From positions 323,322 to 387,321 of the forward strand of contig NZ_BMMV01000002.1 of NCBI RefSeq assembly GCF_014646115.1: 64,000 bases of DNA, read 5' to 3'. This DNA comes from Streptomyces camponoticapitis (GTDB lineage: Bacteria > Actinomycetota > Actinomycetes > Streptomycetales > Streptomycetaceae). This document shows, piece by piece, positions 1 through 8,434 of the stretch. Position 1 is the first letter of the stretch, and each line of letters opens with the position of its first letter. The position numbers and the translations under genes were made by a program. A model generated the notes under the pieces. It worked only from the letters and a program-made list of their open reading frames with translations, was not told the DNA's origin and did no database searches.

Positions 1-601
1 GCCGGGCGGTCTCGAAGAGCGGCACCGCGCCGTCCCACCGCGCCGCACGCCGCATGGGCGCACGACGTGGCCAGAAACCGCCGATCCACACCGGCGGGCG
101 CGGCCGCCGCACGGTGGCGGGCAGCAGCGTCACGTCCCGGACCTCGTAGTGGGCACCCCGGTGGTTCACCGGCGCGCCGGACCAGAAGCGTTCCAACAGG
201 TCCAGCCCCTCGTCCAGCCGCTCGCCGAGCCGGCGCGGCTCGGCGGCGTCGCCGAAGCTGCGGTACTCGTCCTCCACCGGACCGCCCAGGCCCGCGGCGA
301 AGATCACCCTGCCGCCGCTGAGGTGGTCCAACGTGGCCACCTGGCGGGCGAGTTGCTGCGGAAGGTAACGGGGGACGGGCGTCAGGAGCGTGCCCAGCCG
401 GATCCGCGAAGTCGCCAGGGCGGCCGCGGTCAGCAGCATCCAGGGATCCCCGAAGGGACGCCCCTGGTGGTAACGGTGCAGCACGTGGTCCCAGACGAAG
501 AGCCCGTCCCAGCCGGCCTCTTCGGCGGCTGCCGCCACGGTCGCGACGTTACGGGGGTCGGCGAAGTCGCCGAAGTTGGGGATGTTGACGGAGAAGCGCA
601 T
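1..601 (-). CDS. LLM-class F420-dependent oxidoreductase, 3' end outside window
   Basis: Reading the minus strand from an ATG whose complement ends at 601 gives an open frame that runs off the left edge, about 200 residues without a stop. It starts MRFSVNIPNFGDFADP and contains GWDGLFVWDHVL, LLTAAALATSRIRLGTLLTP and GGRVIFAAGLG. These are the N-terminal strand and early barrel motifs of luciferase-like monooxygenases that use F420 or FMN. A later PPVWIGGFWP segment also fits the family. The specific substrate cannot be told. It is divergent from the flavoprotein at 801. Family assignment is confident; cofactor choice is inferred. Confidence 0.85.
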   Translation of the reverse strand, partial: MRFSVNIPNFGDFADPRNVATVAAAAEEAGWDGLFVWDHVLHRYHQGRPFGDPWMLLTAAALATSRIRLGTLLTPVPRYLPQQLARQVATLDHLSGGRVIFAAGLGGPVEDEYRSFGDAAEPRRLGERLDEGLDLLERFWSGAPVNHRGAHYEVRDVTLLPATVRRPRPPVWIGGFWPRRAPMRRAARWDGAVPLFETAR

Positions 602-800
602 TCCCGCAGGATGCGCAGTCGGCGGTGAAGGCGCAACGGGATTCGGATCCGGACGGCGTCGGCTCATCGTCCGGATCCGTGCCGCGGCGCGGGGCCCGGC
701 AAAAGCTGCGTGGGGCCCCGAGCAGTGGTTGTGTGGAGATGCGGCGTGGGACAGCGCCCTTCGACGGATCGACGGTTCTCGATCGGGAATCGAGGGAGCA

Positions 801-2267
801 ATGACTGAGACATCCGAAAGCCGGCGCGGCCAGGGCAGCGGCACCTACGACGTGGTCGTGCTGGGTGCCGGTCCCGTCGGACAGAACATCACCGATCGCG
901 CCCGTGCCGCCGGTCTGACCGTGGCCGTCGTGGAGCGTGAGCTCGTCGGCGGCGAGTGTTCCTACTGGGCCTGCGTTCCCAGCAAGGCCCTCCTGCGGCC
1001 GGTGATCGCCGTCTCCGACGCCCGCCGCGTCGACGGCGCCCGGCAGGCCGTCACCGGTGCGATCGACACGGGCCAGGTCTTCGCCCGGCGTAACCGGTAC
1101 GTCACCGACTGGGACGACACCGGGCAGGCCGAGGGGGTCAAGTCCAGCGGCGCCGACCTCTTCCGGGGCCACGGCCGCATCGACGGCCCCCGGCGTGTCA
1201 CGGTCACCCGCGACGACGGCGCGCACCTCACCCTCACCGCCCGGCACGCGGTCGCCGTCGCCACCGGCAGCCGGCCCACCGTGCCCGACATCCCCGGCAT
1301 CCGGGAGGCCCGGCCCTGGACGAACCGGCAGGGTACGGACTCCGGCGTCGTGCCCGCCCGGCTGGCCATCCTCGGGGGCGGCGGGGTCGGAGTCGAGATG
1401 GCCACCCTCTGGCAGGGGCTGGGCTCCCGGGTCACCCTGCTGGCCCGCCGTCGCCTCATCCCCCGCATGGAACCCTTCGCGGGCGAACTGGTCGCGGGCA
1501 GTCTCAGCGACGCGGGGGTCGACGTACGGACCGGCGTTGTGCCCACTGCGGTGCGCCGGCCGGATCCCGGCGGGCCCGTGACGCTCACCCTCGACGACGG
1601 CGGTGAACTGGAGGCGGACGAGGTCATGTTGGCCACCGGCCGTACCCCCAACACCGACGACATCGGCCTCGACACGGTCGGCCTCACCCCCGGCGCCTGG
1701 CTGGACGTGGACACCACCTGTCTGGTCCACGGCGCCGAAGGCGAGTGGCTGTACGCCCTCGGCGACGTCAACCACCGCGCCCTCCTCACCCACCAGGGCA
1801 AATACCAGGGCCGGACGGCGGGCGACGCCATCGGGGCCCGCGCCGCAGGCCGCCCTCTGGACGACGCCCCGTGGGGCGACCACGCGACAACCGCCGACCA
1901 GCACGCCGTCCCGCAGGTCTTCTTCACCGACCCCGAAGCCGCCGCGGTCGGTCTGACCGCCCAGCAGGCGGCCGACGCCGGTCACCGGATCAAGACCGTC
2001 GACCTCGACTTCGACGCCGCCCAGGGCGCCAACCTCTACGCCGACGGCTACCAGGGCCACGCCCGGATGGTGGTCGACCTCGACCGGGACGTCCTGCTCG
2101 GCGTCACCTTCGTCGGCCCGGGGGTCAGCGAACTGCTCCACTCGGCGACCGTCGCCGTCGCCGGAGAGGTCCCGCTCAAGCGGCTGAGGCACGCCATCGC
2201 CTGCTTCCCGACGGTCAGCGAGATCTGGCTCTTCCTCCTCGCCGCCCACCAGCGCGAACGCGACTGA
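801..2267 (+). CDS. NAD(P)/FAD-dependent disulfide oxidoreductase (dihydrolipoamide dehydrogenase/mercuric reductase-like)
   Basis: A 488-residue class I pyridine nucleotide-disulfide oxidoreductase. The N-terminal dinucleotide fold is VVVLGAGPVG. The redox pair lies in GGECSYWACVPSK, with the usual C-x4-C spacing. A second nucleotide fold is AILGGGGVGVEMA, and FAD contacts appear as YALGDVN. At the C-terminal dimer interface the usual His-Pro-Thr-x-x-Glu motif reads CFPTVSE, so the histidine that acts as base in lipoamide dehydrogenase is replaced. This points away from a true lipoamide dehydrogenase and towards the loosely characterised actinobacterial relatives. I chose ATG 801, preceded by a purine-rich cgagggagca, over an upstream in-frame ATG because homology begins just after it. 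Confidence 0.88.
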   Translation: MTETSESRRGQGSGTYDVVVLGAGPVGQNITDRARAAGLTVAVVERELVGGECSYWACVPSKALLRPVIAVSDARRVDGARQAVTGAIDTGQVFARRNRYVTDWDDTGQAEGVKSSGADLFRGHGRIDGPRRVTVTRDDGAHLTLTARHAVAVATGSRPTVPDIPGIREARPWTNRQGTDSGVVPARLAILGGGGVGVEMATLWQGLGSRVTLLARRRLIPRMEPFAGELVAGSLSDAGVDVRTGVVPTAVRRPDPGGPVTLTLDDGGELEADEVMLATGRTPNTDDIGLDTVGLTPGAWLDVDTTCLVHGAEGEWLYALGDVNHRALLTHQGKYQGRTAGDAIGARAAGRPLDDAPWGDHATTADQHAVPQVFFTDPEAAAVGLTAQQAADAGHRIKTVDLDFDAAQGANLYADGYQGHARMVVDLDRDVLLGVTFVGPGVSELLHSATVAVAGEVPLKRLRHAIACFPTVSEIWLFLLAAHQRERD

Positions 2268-2331
2268 GCCGCCCCGACGGGACGCACCTCCTGAGAGCCG
2301 CCCGGGCGACACTCTCGCTACGATCGCCGAC

Positions 2332-3075
2332 GTGTGCGCAAACATCGTGGTCGCCGAAGACGACGTGAAACAGTCCGAACTGGTGCGCCGTTATCTGGAG
2401 CACGAAGGGCATACGGTCACGGTCGTCGGGGACGGCCGTACGGCTCTTGAGGAGGTACGCCGCGGGGAATCCGATCTGCTGGTCCTCGACGTGATGATGC
2501 CGCGGACCGACGGCCTCGACGTGGTACGGATCCTGCGCGCCGAGTCCCGTGACGTACTGGTGCTGATGCTGACGGCCCGCAGCACCGAGGACGATCTGCT
2601 GCTCGGTCTTGATCTGGGTGCGGACGACTACATGACGAAGCCGTTCAGCCCGCGGGAGTTGACGGCTCGCGTACGTACCCTCCTGCGCCGCAACAGACGC
2701 TCCGGCGTCGGCCCGGCGCCGGCGCCCGCCGCTGCCTCCGCCGACGAGGCGCTGTCGGTGGGCACGCTCAGGATCGACCCCGCCCGGCACGAGGTGTCGG
2801 TCGGGGAGACGCCGGTTGAGTGCACCCCCGGCGAGTTCCGCATCCTCACCGCGATGGCCATGGAGCCCGACCGGGTCTTCACCCGGCAGCGGCTCCTGGA
2901 GGAACTGCACGGCTTCGACAAGTACATCAGCGATCGCACGGTGGACGTGCACATCATGAATCTGCGCAAGAAGATCGAGCACGCGCCACGGCGGCCGACC
3001 CGGCTGCTGACGGTGTTCGGCGTCGGCTACAAACTGACGGACCCCGCGAAGAACGTACGCCATGCCCGGCCCTGA
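2332..3075 (+). CDS. OmpR/PhoB-family response regulator
   Basis: A 247-residue response regulator. The receiver domain has the acidic pocket E9-D10-D11, phospho-acceptor D53 in LLVLDVMMP, a conserved Thr in LMLTARS and the Lys of YMTKPFSP. An Ala/Pro-rich linker near residues 125-140 leads to a C-terminal winged helix containing CTPGEFRIL and DRTVDVHIMNLRKKIE. It starts at GTG 2332. The last 14 bases overlap the histidine kinase start, so the two are translationally coupled partners. The cognate signal is unknown, but the downstream secreted protein and sortase suggest a cell-envelope role. Confidence 0.93.
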   Translation: MCANIVVAEDDVKQSELVRRYLEHEGHTVTVVGDGRTALEEVRRGESDLLVLDVMMPRTDGLDVVRILRAESRDVLVLMLTARSTEDDLLLGLDLGADDYMTKPFSPRELTARVRTLLRRNRRSGVGPAPAPAAASADEALSVGTLRIDPARHEVSVGETPVECTPGEFRILTAMAMEPDRVFTRQRLLEELHGFDKYISDRTVDVHIMNLRKKIEHAPRRPTRLLTVFGVGYKLTDPAKNVRHARP

Positions 3076-5173
3076 ACAGCCGCGGCCACCGCGCCGGTCG
3101 CAGCGCCTACGGCTACGGGGCCGGCCGCGCCTGCCGCTGCGCAGGAGTCTGCTCGGCAGGCTGCTGACCGTGTCCGTGCTGGTGGCCTCGTGCTCGGTCG
3201 CCGCCACCGCCTGGCTCGCGGTCCAGACGACCTCCGGGGCGATACGCCAGGAGCAGGGGCAGGATCTCAGCTCCGACGCGAAGATCTACGACACGCTGCT
3301 GGAGTACGCCGCGACGCACCCCGGTTGGGAGGGCGTCGAGGACACGGTGCGGGAACTGGCCGCCAAGTCCGAACGCCGGATCGCCCTGACGACCGAGGAC
3401 CGGCGCCTCCTCTTCGACTCCGCGGAGTCCTCCGCCGCCACTCCGGCCGTCCCGCCTCTTCCGGCCCAGGCCTCGGCGGTGGTCGACCCGCTCTCCGTCG
3501 ACACCGTGCTGGTGCCCGAGGCCATATCCGCCGGTGCGGACCGTGTCGATCCACGGGCCGTTGGCCCCTTCCTGCTGCCCGCGGCGGAACGCGCCGAACT
3601 GCGTAAGAGCACCGCCGAGCACGTCGCGTGCCTGAGCGCGGTGGGTATCGCCGCCGACGTGGTCGAGAGCCCCAGCGGGCGGCCCCGTGTCGAGTTCGTC
3701 AGCAACGACACCGACCGCTCCCTGGAACTCAAGTGCCTGGCAGGCGAGTCGGGCACCACCCCGACCGAGAAGAAGGCCCTCGACGAACTCGACGAACTGG
3801 CCGACGCCTGTCTGAAACGCCAGGGGCGTACGGGAGTGACGCTGAATCTGGACCTGTCCTGGGACCGGGGGCACGACCAGCCCGCTTTCCCCGAGCCGAA
3901 TCCCGGCACGGGCAGCGGCGTCGGCGTCGGCGAGACGGAGGCCGAACTGTCGGCCGCCGAGAAGATGGCGGCCGACAAGAAGAGGGCGGCGGAGATCGCG
4001 GCGGGTCCCAAGGGCCGGGTCGCCGGAGCCCATGACAGCGCGTACGACCGGGCCATCGCCTCCTGCGTCGGCAGCGCCCGCCGCGAGCAGCTCACGGCCT
4101 ATGTCGCCGCGCCCGCGATGCTGTTCATCGAGGGCACCGGCGCCGTCAGCGTGCCCGGCTTCGACCTCTCACCCGCGAACACGGCACGCATCGTCGGCGT
4201 CACGGCCCTCGTCCTGGCTCTCACCGTAGGCGCCTCGGTGATCGCCGGAACCCGGCTCGTACGGCCCCTGCACGCGCTCACCGGCGCCGCGCAGCGGATG
4301 CGCGACGGCTTGGACTCGGCGCCGGTGCCGGTCGGCCCGGACAACGAGATCGGACGGCTGACCGCCGCCTTCAACGACATGGCCGTACACCGCGCCCGGC
4401 TGGAGGAGCAGCGCAAGGTGATGGTCAGCGATGTCGCCCACGAGCTGCGTACGCCGCTGAGCAACATCCGCGGCTGGCTGGAGGCGGCACAGGACGGACT
4501 GGCCGATCCCGACCCGGCGTTCGTCTCCTCGCTCCTGGAGGAGGCGGTCCAGCTCCAGCACATCATCGACGACCTCCAGGACCTCGGCGCGGCGGACGCG
4601 GGCGCTCTGCGTCTGCATCCGGAGTCCGTGAACGCCGACGAACTCCTCAGCCAGGTGGCGGCGGCGTACCAGGGCCCGGCGGAGACGGCCGGGGTCACCC
4701 TCACGGTTGCCCCCGCGGGGCCGGGCGGACCCGGGCCGTCGCTGTACGCCGATCCCGTTCGGCTGCGCCAGGCCGTCAGCAATCTCGTCTCCAACGCGGT
4801 GCGTCACACACCGTCCGGGGGCCGGGTGACGTTGCGTTCGTACGTGACCGGTTCCGGTTCCGGGGACGGGGACGGGGTGGCGCTGGAGGTGGCCGACACC
4901 GGCGCGGGTATCCCCGCGGAGGACGTTCCGCATGTGTTCGACCGCTTCTGGCGGGCGGAGAAGTCGCGGAACCGGAGTACCGGCGGCAGCGGCCTGGGCC
5001 TGGCGATCGTGCTCAAGCTCGCCGAGGCGCAGGGCGGGACGGCGGAGGTGGTCAGCACGGAGGGGCAGGGATCGGTCTTCACCCTGCGGCTGCCGGCGGC
5101 GTCCCCGGACGGCCCTGCCGCCGAGGAGAGCGGGGAGACCGAGGTGGGCGACGAGGGCACCGGCGGACCCTGA
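3062..5173 (+). CDS. Membrane sensor histidine kinase with large extracellular domain
   Basis: A 703-residue kinase partner of the preceding regulator. A basic N-terminus precedes membrane segment 1 (about residues 33-55). An unusually long extracellular domain follows (about 55-370), containing several Cys residues and an Ala/Lys/Glu-rich helix LSAAEKMAADKKRAAE. Membrane segment 2 (about 375-397) and a HAMP linker lead to the phospho-accepting H-box DVAHELRTPLSN (His near residue 460). The ATPase part shows an N box (NLVSNAVRHT), DTGAGIP, FDRFWRAEKSR and GGSGLGLAIV. The ectodomain helix resembles part of the small secreted protein at 5297. No Pfam-type ligand domain is recognised in the ectodomain. 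Confidence 0.92.
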   Translation: MPGPEQPRPPRRSQRLRLRGRPRLPLRRSLLGRLLTVSVLVASCSVAATAWLAVQTTSGAIRQEQGQDLSSDAKIYDTLLEYAATHPGWEGVEDTVRELAAKSERRIALTTEDRRLLFDSAESSAATPAVPPLPAQASAVVDPLSVDTVLVPEAISAGADRVDPRAVGPFLLPAAERAELRKSTAEHVACLSAVGIAADVVESPSGRPRVEFVSNDTDRSLELKCLAGESGTTPTEKKALDELDELADACLKRQGRTGVTLNLDLSWDRGHDQPAFPEPNPGTGSGVGVGETEAELSAAEKMAADKKRAAEIAAGPKGRVAGAHDSAYDRAIASCVGSARREQLTAYVAAPAMLFIEGTGAVSVPGFDLSPANTARIVGVTALVLALTVGASVIAGTRLVRPLHALTGAAQRMRDGLDSAPVPVGPDNEIGRLTAAFNDMAVHRARLEEQRKVMVSDVAHELRTPLSNIRGWLEAAQDGLADPDPAFVSSLLEEAVQLQHIIDDLQDLGAADAGALRLHPESVNADELLSQVAAAYQGPAETAGVTLTVAPAGPGGPGPSLYADPVRLRQAVSNLVSNAVRHTPSGGRVTLRSYVTGSGSGDGDGVALEVADTGAGIPAEDVPHVFDRFWRAEKSRNRSTGGSGLGLAIVLKLAEAQGGTAEVVSTEGQGSVFTLRLPAASPDGPAAEESGETEVGDEGTGGP

Positions 5174-5207
5174 TGCGATCGACATGACGCTCTGACAGCT
5201 TCTTCAC

Positions 5208-5223
5208 AGGTTGGCGCCAGCCT
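5208..5223. promoter_or_regulatory. Near-perfect 16-bp palindrome upstream of the secreted protein gene
   Basis: The arms AGGTTGGC and GCCAGCCT match except at one pair. It lies 74-89 bases upstream of the ATG at 5297 and just after the kinase stop. It could be an operator for the adjacent two-component system, or a small hairpin at the end of that transcript. Function is inferred from position only. Confidence 0.35.
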
Positions 5224-5296
5224 GGAGCCCTGCCCGGAACCTGAGGCGATTCAGCGCCCGGGTACCACCGAGTTCGGGCTGGAACTGGAGCCATAC

Positions 5297-5767
5297 ATGT
5301 CACATCGTCACCGCCTGGGTCTCGCCGTACTGCCCGCCGTCGTGGCCGGCGCGATGTTCGTCCCGGTCTCCGCGGCCGTCGCCTCCGAAGCGGCCCGGAC
5401 GCCGGTCATGTCGGCGGCCGACGAGCCGCCCACCGACGAGACGGCGGACGCGAAGAAGACCGCCGAGCAGAAGAAGGCGGCGGACGAGAAGAAGGCCGCG
5501 GAGCAGAAGAAGGCCGCGGAGCAGAAGAAGGCCCAGGCCGCGAAGGAGGGCGGGCTCTCCGCCGAGGAGAAGATGAAGGAGGATGCCGCGAAGAAGGCCG
5601 CGGCAGGCGAGAAGGCCGTCCCGCGTGGCGGCGTGGCCGCGGGCGAGGCCCCGGCCGGAGACAGCGGAACGACCACCCTCGTCGGCTCGGCCGCCGGAGC
5701 GCTGCTGCTCGCGGGCGCCGGCACCTTCGTGGTGCGCCGCCGCTCCGCCGGGCGGCGCGAAGTCTGA
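5297..5767 (+). CDS. Small secreted Lys/Ala/Glu-rich protein with C-terminal membrane anchor
   Basis: A 156-residue protein. A signal peptide (about residues 1-34, ending near SAAVASEA) is followed by a highly charged helical region built of six-residue units such as AEQKKA. Then come LSAEEKMKEDAAKKAA, a short Gly/Ala/Pro linker, a hydrophobic stretch (LVGSAAGALLLAGAGTFVV) and a basic tail RRRSAGRREV. Hydrophobic stretch plus Arg tail is the layout of a sortase substrate, but no LPxTG or LAxTG pentapeptide is seen before it. A sortase gene follows, which strengthens the idea of a cell-wall or membrane-anchored partner. Specific function is unknown. Confidence 0.75.
   Translation: MSHRHRLGLAVLPAVVAGAMFVPVSAAVASEAARTPVMSAADEPPTDETADAKKTAEQKKAADEKKAAEQKKAAEQKKAQAAKEGGLSAEEKMKEDAAKKAAAGEKAVPRGGVAAGEAPAGDSGTTTLVGSAAGALLLAGAGTFVVRRRSAGRREV
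5459..5530 (+). repeat. Four tandem 18-bp units inside the secreted protein gene
   Basis: Units occupy 5459-5476, 5477-5494, 5495-5512 and 5513-5530. The last two are identical (GCCGCGGAGCAGAAGAAG) and the first two differ at a few positions. They encode the six-residue repeats TAEQKK, AADEKK, AEQKK-type helices. Such a coding tandem is a plausible site of length variation between strains. Confidence 0.8.
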
Positions 5768-5774
5768 CCCGGCA

Positions 5775-5811
5775 CGACGTGGCGCCGTCCTTGCCGGGCG
5801 GCGCCACCTCG
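5775..5811 (+). terminator. Strong hairpin after the secreted protein gene
   Basis: Arms at 5775-5786 and 5800-5811 pair over 12 bases with one mismatch, with a 13-base loop. It begins 8 bases after the stop codon. There is no U tract, as is usual for high-GC actinobacteria. It probably ends the secreted protein transcript before the sortase gene. Confidence 0.65.
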
Positions 5812-5930
5812 TAAGTACGAGGGGTTGGTGCCCGCCCGGGGCCCCTACGGCGACCGCTGACGCCGGCCGCTCATCCGGCCTGAGCCGATCACAGGCCCCT
5901 GACCCTCCCGGTCCTGTTCTGGAGCCCGCT

Positions 5931-6551
5931 GTGCCCCCTGCCCGCCTCGCCCGCTATGTCCCCGTGGTCCCCGTGGTCCTCACCGTGCTGACCGGCTGCT
6001 CGCCCGCGCCGGGCACGGCTCCCGACGACCCGGCCACCGGCAGCGGAGCCCGCGACCGTACCGCCGTCGGCACCCATTCGCCCGGTGACCGAGCGGCAGT
6101 TGGACGACCCGCGGCTCCGGTGGAGGTCCGGATCCCCTCCATCGGCGTGAGGAGTTCCCTGCTGGAGCTCGGTCTCAACACCGACGGCACGGTCGAAGTG
6201 CCGCCGCCCGACAAGGGCATGACCGCCGGCTGGTACACCGGCGGCGCCGCGCCCGGTGAGGCAGGCGCGGCCGTGATCATCGGCCACAACGACACACGGT
6301 TCGGCAAGGCTGTCTTCCACGACCTCAGAAAGGTCGCCAAGGGCGCGGACGTCGTGGTCCGCAACAGCCTGGGGGAGTCCATGCGATTCACCGTCACGGG
6401 CTCCGAGAGTGTCAGCAAGGACTCCTTTCCCACCGACAAGGTCTACGGCCCGACACGGGACCACGCCCTGCGACTGATCACCTGCGACGGCGACTTCGAC
6501 GCCGAGGGCCACCCGGTGAACAACCTGATCGTCTACGCGACGCTGGACTGA
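5931..6551 (+). CDS. Class F sortase with lipoprotein-type signal
   Basis: A 206-residue transpeptidase-like protein from GTG 5931, which has ctggag upstream. The N-terminus ends in an LTGC lipobox (Cys23), suggesting a lipid anchor instead of the usual uncleaved membrane helix. The sortase barrel shows IPSIGV, the catalytic His119 in IIGHNDT and the catalytic Cys185 in LRLITCDGDF. The third catalytic residue is normally an Arg in a Y-R-D-N context. Here the aligned segment is HPVNNLIVYA with Val196 at that place, so either another Arg substitutes or activity is altered. It likely acts outside the membrane on the upstream protein or another substrate. Confidence 0.85.
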   Translation: MPPARLARYVPVVPVVLTVLTGCSPAPGTAPDDPATGSGARDRTAVGTHSPGDRAAVGRPAAPVEVRIPSIGVRSSLLELGLNTDGTVEVPPPDKGMTAGWYTGGAAPGEAGAAVIIGHNDTRFGKAVFHDLRKVAKGADVVVRNSLGESMRFTVTGSESVSKDSFPTDKVYGPTRDHALRLITCDGDFDAEGHPVNNLIVYATLD

Positions 6552-6618
6552 CACCCCACTCCGAAGCCCCCAGGGAGGCGCTGCCCGCCGTGGACGCCGG
6601 CCGGCTCGGGGTCCCCGG

Positions 6619-7188
6619 TCAGTCGGACACGATGTGGACGATCGCCGTACCGTTCTCGCCGGTCGCCGCCTGGATCACCACGGCGTCGGGCTGCTTGCCC
6701 GGCCGTTCGGCCTCACCGAGTCCGCCGCACGAGTTTCCGCTGCCGGTGGTACGGAGGACGGTGATGCATCCTTGCCCCGGACCGGTCGCGCCGCCCTCGG
6801 ACCGGCCGTTGCCGGACTTCACCGTGTACTCGACCCTGTTCTTGCCGATCTCGGTCACCGACAGGGTCGCCTCACCGCCCGGACCCTTGAACGGGAACGT
6901 CACCGGCTCGGACACCGCGATCTCGCAGTCGCCGTCCTTACAGGCACCGACATCGCTCCCGTCCGCCGCCGAAACCGACGGCTTCGCGGGGGAGGGCCGG
7001 GCGGAAGGGGACTTCGAGGTCTGTTGCCCGGGCGGGGGAGCCGTGTCGGCCCCGCCCGCCCCATCGGTCTTGTCGGAGCCGCCGCACCCGGCCACCGTCA
7101 GAGCTGCCAGCGTGGCGAGCGCGACGCCCGTTCCCCACCGTTTCGCGCGTTGTCCTCGGGGCCTTCGGGTCGATGTGGTCGCGGCCAT
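6619..7188 (-). CDS. Putative secreted lipoprotein, unknown function
   Basis: A 189-residue protein. A basic N-terminus (RRPRGQRAKRW) and hydrophobic core lead to a lipobox LTVAGC at about residues 30-35. A Gly/Ser/Pro-rich linker to about residue 75 follows, then a compact domain with four Cys (GACKDGDC, GQGCITV, GNSCGGLG) that could form two disulfides. I do not recognise the domain. It is convergent with the sortase gene, 67 bases away. Confidence 0.7.
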   Translation of the reverse strand: MAATTSTRRPRGQRAKRWGTGVALATLAALTVAGCGGSDKTDGAGGADTAPPPGQQTSKSPSARPSPAKPSVSAADGSDVGACKDGDCEIAVSEPVTFPFKGPGGEATLSVTEIGKNRVEYTVKSGNGRSEGGATGPGQGCITVLRTTGSGNSCGGLGEAERPGKQPDAVVIQAATGENGTAIVHIVSD

Positions 7189-7465
7189 GGTCTTTCCCCC
7201 GTGTTCCGGTGTGCTGTGGTGCTGTGCTCGGCGGTCAGCGTCCAGGGTTCCCAGTCGTCACCCTCGTCACGCACCGTACCGGCCGCGAAGGCGCTGACGG
7301 GGGCGGTCCGGCAACGGCACCGAGCGCGTCCGGCGCACGCCGGGCACGCGCCCGTATCGGGGCGCGCCGTCTCCACCTCTCCCGGCCTCCACCTCTCCGT
7401 CGCACCGAGGGAACCGTACGGAGGAACTAGCCTGGTGCCATGGCGTACACACGCTGGGAGATCTA

Positions 7466-8320
7466 GTGGATGTCGATCTGCGCAAGCTGCGCTACTTCGT
7501 GGTCGTCGCCGAGGAACTGCACTTCGGCCGGGCCGCGGAGCGGCTGCACATCACCCAACCGGTGCTCTCCCGCCAGATCCGCGCCCTGGAGCACGAGCTG
7601 CGCGCGCGGCTGTTCGACAGGAACAAGCAGTCCACCGAGCTGACGGCCGCCGGTCGCCAGCTGCTGGAGGACGCCGGACCTCTGCTCGCCTCGGCCCAGG
7701 CCCTCACCCTCCGTGTGCGGCGGGCCGCCCACGAGGCGTCGACGTTCACGGTCGGCTTCATGCCCGGCATCACCGTGACCGGCCCCGTGCGGGCCTTCTC
7801 CGACCGGCATCCCGAGCTGACCGTGAAGGTGGTGCGCACCTCCTGGGGAGACCAGGTCCAAGCGGTGCACGAGGGGCTCATCGACGTGAGCTTCGTACGG
7901 TTGCCCGTCGACCATCGTGGTCTGACCCTGCGCCCGCTCTTCAAGGAACCCCGCGTCGCCGTCCTTCCCGCGCACCACCGTCTGGCCGGCAAGGAGTCCA
8001 TCGGTATCGCGGACCTGGCCACCGAACGGCTGCTGCAGGATCCCGACGCCGTCCCCGAGTGGCGTGACCTCCCCGACCGCCTCGGCGTCGACGGCTCCGC
8101 ACCCGCCTTCCGGAGCGTCGAGGAGAAGCTGGAACGCGTCGCGACAACCGGGGGCGTGATCGTCCTTCCCCTGTCGACCGCGGCGTACTACACCCATACC
8201 GATGTGGCCCATGTGCCCATCGACGACATCGGACCCAACGAGGTGTGCCTCGCCTGGAGCACCCACCGGAACTCCCCGCTGATGCCGGAGTTCGCCGAGA
8301 TCGCCGCCACCCGGCACTGA
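7466..8320 (+). CDS. LysR-family transcriptional regulator
   Basis: A 284-residue regulator with the N-terminal winged helix DLRKLRYFVVVAEELHFGRA and TQPVLSRQIRALEHEL typical of LysR proteins, then an effector-binding domain starting FTVGFMPGITVTGPV. Start is GTG 7466 with ctgggag 5-11 bases upstream; the nearby ATG at 7470 is out of frame. It is followed on the same strand by an NAD-dependent epimerase-like gene, a possible target. Effector unknown. Confidence 0.9.
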   Translation: MDVDLRKLRYFVVVAEELHFGRAAERLHITQPVLSRQIRALEHELRARLFDRNKQSTELTAAGRQLLEDAGPLLASAQALTLRVRRAAHEASTFTVGFMPGITVTGPVRAFSDRHPELTVKVVRTSWGDQVQAVHEGLIDVSFVRLPVDHRGLTLRPLFKEPRVAVLPAHHRLAGKESIGIADLATERLLQDPDAVPEWRDLPDRLGVDGSAPAFRSVEEKLERVATTGGVIVLPLSTAAYYTHTDVAHVPIDDIGPNEVCLAWSTHRNSPLMPEFAEIAATRH

Positions 8321-8434
8321 TGTCCTGAGGGCATCACCGATGGCGAAAGAGGTCTTGGACGCGGCGGGCGGCCCAGGTCCAGGGTGGAATCAGCGGCGGA
8401 CCTCCCGCCACCATCCGAAAGGACCGTGAGGACG

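Noticed and set aside
549..2345. 598-residue minus-strand frame opposite the flavoprotein
   Set aside because: It is the antisense of a clear oxidoreductase gene, with composition typical of a shadow frame and no domain.
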